Assembly: GCA_034189325.1 (NCBI GenBank)
Contig: JAXHUM010000049.1
Span: 90,009 to 154,008 of the forward strand
Source: JAXHUM01 sp034189325
Lineage (GTDB): Bacteria > Desulfobacterota > DSM-4660 > Desulfatiglandales > Desulfatiglandaceae
Reading direction: 5' to 3'
DNA length: 64,000 nt
A model generated the notes under the pieces. The model worked only from the letters and a program-made list of their open reading frames with translations. It made no database searches and had not been told where the DNA came from. Shown piece by piece: positions 62,669-64,000 of this stretch. The translations under genes were made by a program, and so were the position numbers. The first letter of the stretch is position 1; every line of letters begins with the position of its first letter.

Positions 62669-64000
62669 TGACGAAAAGAGCATGCGTGAATTTCTGGAGA
62701 TCATGCTTGGTGAAGAGGGCTACCAGGTTACAACGGTCGACAGTGGGGAGCAGGCCTGCCGCATCTTGGACAAAAAAATTTTTGACTTGGTCATCACCGA
62801 TATCAAGATGAAGGATGTTGATGGTATAGGGGTCCTGAAAAAAGCCAAGTCCGTCAATCCCAAGACGATGGTTGTATTGATCTCTGCTTTCGCCACTGCC
62901 GAGACAGCTGTCGAGGCCATGAGAGAAGGGGCCTATGATTATATCCCCAAGCCCTTTAAGGTTGAGGAGTTTAAGAAGATAGTCGGGGAGGCCCTCAAAT
63001 CCGGAAGATCGGAGGAGCATGCGGAGGAGGATCATCCTGGAGAACGCTATCACTTCGGCTGTTTGGTCGGTGAGAGTCCTCAGATGAAGAGGGTTTATGA
63101 CATGATCAAAAGGGCTGGCCCGACAAAGACCAATATACTTATTTCCGGGGGCAGTGGTACAGGAAAGGAACTGGTGGCGCGGGCCATACATATGTCAAGC
63201 GATCGGAGAGAAAAGGGCTTTGTTGTGATCAATTGCGCCGGAATACCTGAGACCTTGATAGAGAGCGAGCTATTCGGACACAAAAAGGGGGCCTTTACCG
63301 GGGCTGCCACGGATAAAGAGGGCCTCTTTGACGCGGCCCACGGTGGGACCGTGTTTCTCGATGAGGTTGGCGAACTCACCCCCGCTATTCAGGTAAAGCT
63401 CTTGAGAGTTATTCAGGAGCGGACCTATACCCCTGTAGGGGGGACAGAAGAGAGGAACGTGGATGTCAGGTTCCTATCCGCCACAAACAAGGATCTTGAA
63501 AAGGAGGTTATTGAGGAGAATTTCAGGGAAGACCTCTATTTTAGGCTGAATGTGATACATATTTCCGTGCCTTTACTCCGGGAAAGAGATGGAGATCTGC
63601 CCCTTTTGGCCCGGTTTTTTCTGGAGAAATATTCAACAGAATTCGGCAAAGAGATCAAGAAGATGTCTGCCTATGCCCTGGATATCCTCGCCCAATACTC
63701 CTTCCCCGGAAATGTCAGGGAACTGGAGAATATCATTGAAAGGAGCGTGGCCCTTGAGACCTCCAATATTGTCCTCCCTGAGAGCCTGACCCTCTCCAAT
63801 TTTCGAGGATCCATGGAGAAGGTGGACAGGAGACGACTCGACCTGAAACCGGAGGGGATAGATCTTGATAGGGCCATGGCGGAAATCGAAAGGGACTATA
63901 TCTTAAAGGCAATGGAAATGGCCCACGGGTCAAAGCAGAGGGCAGCTAAAATGTTGGGTATCAATATGAGGTCTTTGAGATACCGCCTGGACAAGCTGGG
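62646..64000 (+). CDS. Sigma-54-dependent response regulator, NtrC/PilR type (C-terminus beyond window)
   Basis: Open from the ATG at 62646 (GGGAAAG upstream) to the window end, 451 codons seen. Receiver domain about 1-120 with D52 (VITDIKM) and KPF near 102. AAA+ domain with Walker A SGGSGTGKE (about 167-175), the sigma-54 contact loop GAFTGA (215-220) and Walker B TVFLDE (235-240). A Fis-type helix-turn-helix at the end (GSKQRAAKMLGINMRSLRYR) resembles PilR/AtoC-like regulators. It overlaps pyrC and so is probably co-transcribed with it, though the function is likely unrelated to pyrimidines. The cognate kinase is not in the window. Confidence 0.93.
   Translation, partial: MENILVVDDEKSMREFLEIMLGEEGYQVTTVDSGEQACRILDKKIFDLVITDIKMKDVDGIGVLKKAKSVNPKTMVVLISAFATAETAVEAMREGAYDYIPKPFKVEEFKKIVGEALKSGRSEEHAEEDHPGERYHFGCLVGESPQMKRVYDMIKRAGPTKTNILISGGSGTGKELVARAIHMSSDRREKGFVVINCAGIPETLIESELFGHKKGAFTGAATDKEGLFDAAHGGTVFLDEVGELTPAIQVKLLRVIQERTYTPVGGTEERNVDVRFLSATNKDLEKEVIEENFREDLYFRLNVIHISVPLLRERDGDLPLLARFFLEKYSTEFGKEIKKMSAYALDILAQYSFPGNVRELENIIERSVALETSNIVLPESLTLSNFRGSMEKVDRRRLDLKPEGIDLDRAMAEIERDYILKAMEMAHGSKQRAAKMLGINMRSLRYRLDKL

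Overview
The window is a 64 kb piece of a draft bacterial genome. It is cut inside a gene at both ends and contains one 100-N scaffold gap. Gene content and order point to an anaerobic deltaproteobacterium-like organism (Desulfobacterota); this is an inference. It rests on the thrU-tyrU-glyT-thrT-tuf tRNA block, the long rpoB and rpoC, an oxygen-sensitive 2-hydroxyacyl-CoA dehydratase with its activator, pyruvate phosphate dikinase, a LIV-type ABC importer with an embedded acyl-CoA ligase, YkgJ cysteine-cluster proteins and an NtrC/PilR-type regulator. Base composition is close to balanced.

Layout. Positions 1-8.7 kb (minus strand) hold a branched-chain-type ABC importer (livH, livM, binding protein, acyl-CoA ligase, start of livG). 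Upstream on the same strand lies a two-component pair: a dual-Cache HisKA_3 kinase and a NarL-type regulator. Positions 8.8-15.4 kb (minus) carry ppdK, an FMN-dependent nitronate monooxygenase/FabK-like gene broken by the scaffold gap, and cobS-cobT under a cobalamin riboswitch with its own terminator. Positions 15.6-20.8 kb (plus) are looser: a CBS-pair protein, an MmgE/PrpD protein, a decayed AAA+ ATPase, a very acidic protein and a zinc-ribbon membrane protein. Two tRNAs follow. Positions 21.5-27.9 kb hold a decayed iorA, a three-gene 2-hydroxyacyl-CoA dehydratase system, two divergent YkgJ paralogues and ndk.

From 28.6 to 60.2 kb the window is the main translation/transcription locus, all on the plus strand: four tRNAs, tuf, rpmG, tRNA-Trp, secE, nusG, rplK, rplA, the L10 leader, rplJ, rplL, rpoB, rpoC, rpsL, rpsG, a second identical tuf, then the S10, spc and alpha clusters through rplQ. 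fusA is missing from its usual place between rpsG and tuf. Many ribosomal genes start with TTG. From 60.3 kb onward come pyrB and pyrC, behind a hairpin that is both a terminator and a mask over the pyrB Shine-Dalgarno and is crossed by a short leader ORF. A sigma-54-dependent response regulator follows and runs off the end.

No CRISPR array, prophage or insertion sequence was seen. The best candidates for new biology are the pyrBC leader, the structured rplK-rplA spacer, the dehydratase system of unknown substrate next to a dead iorA, and the importer-ligase-sensor cluster.
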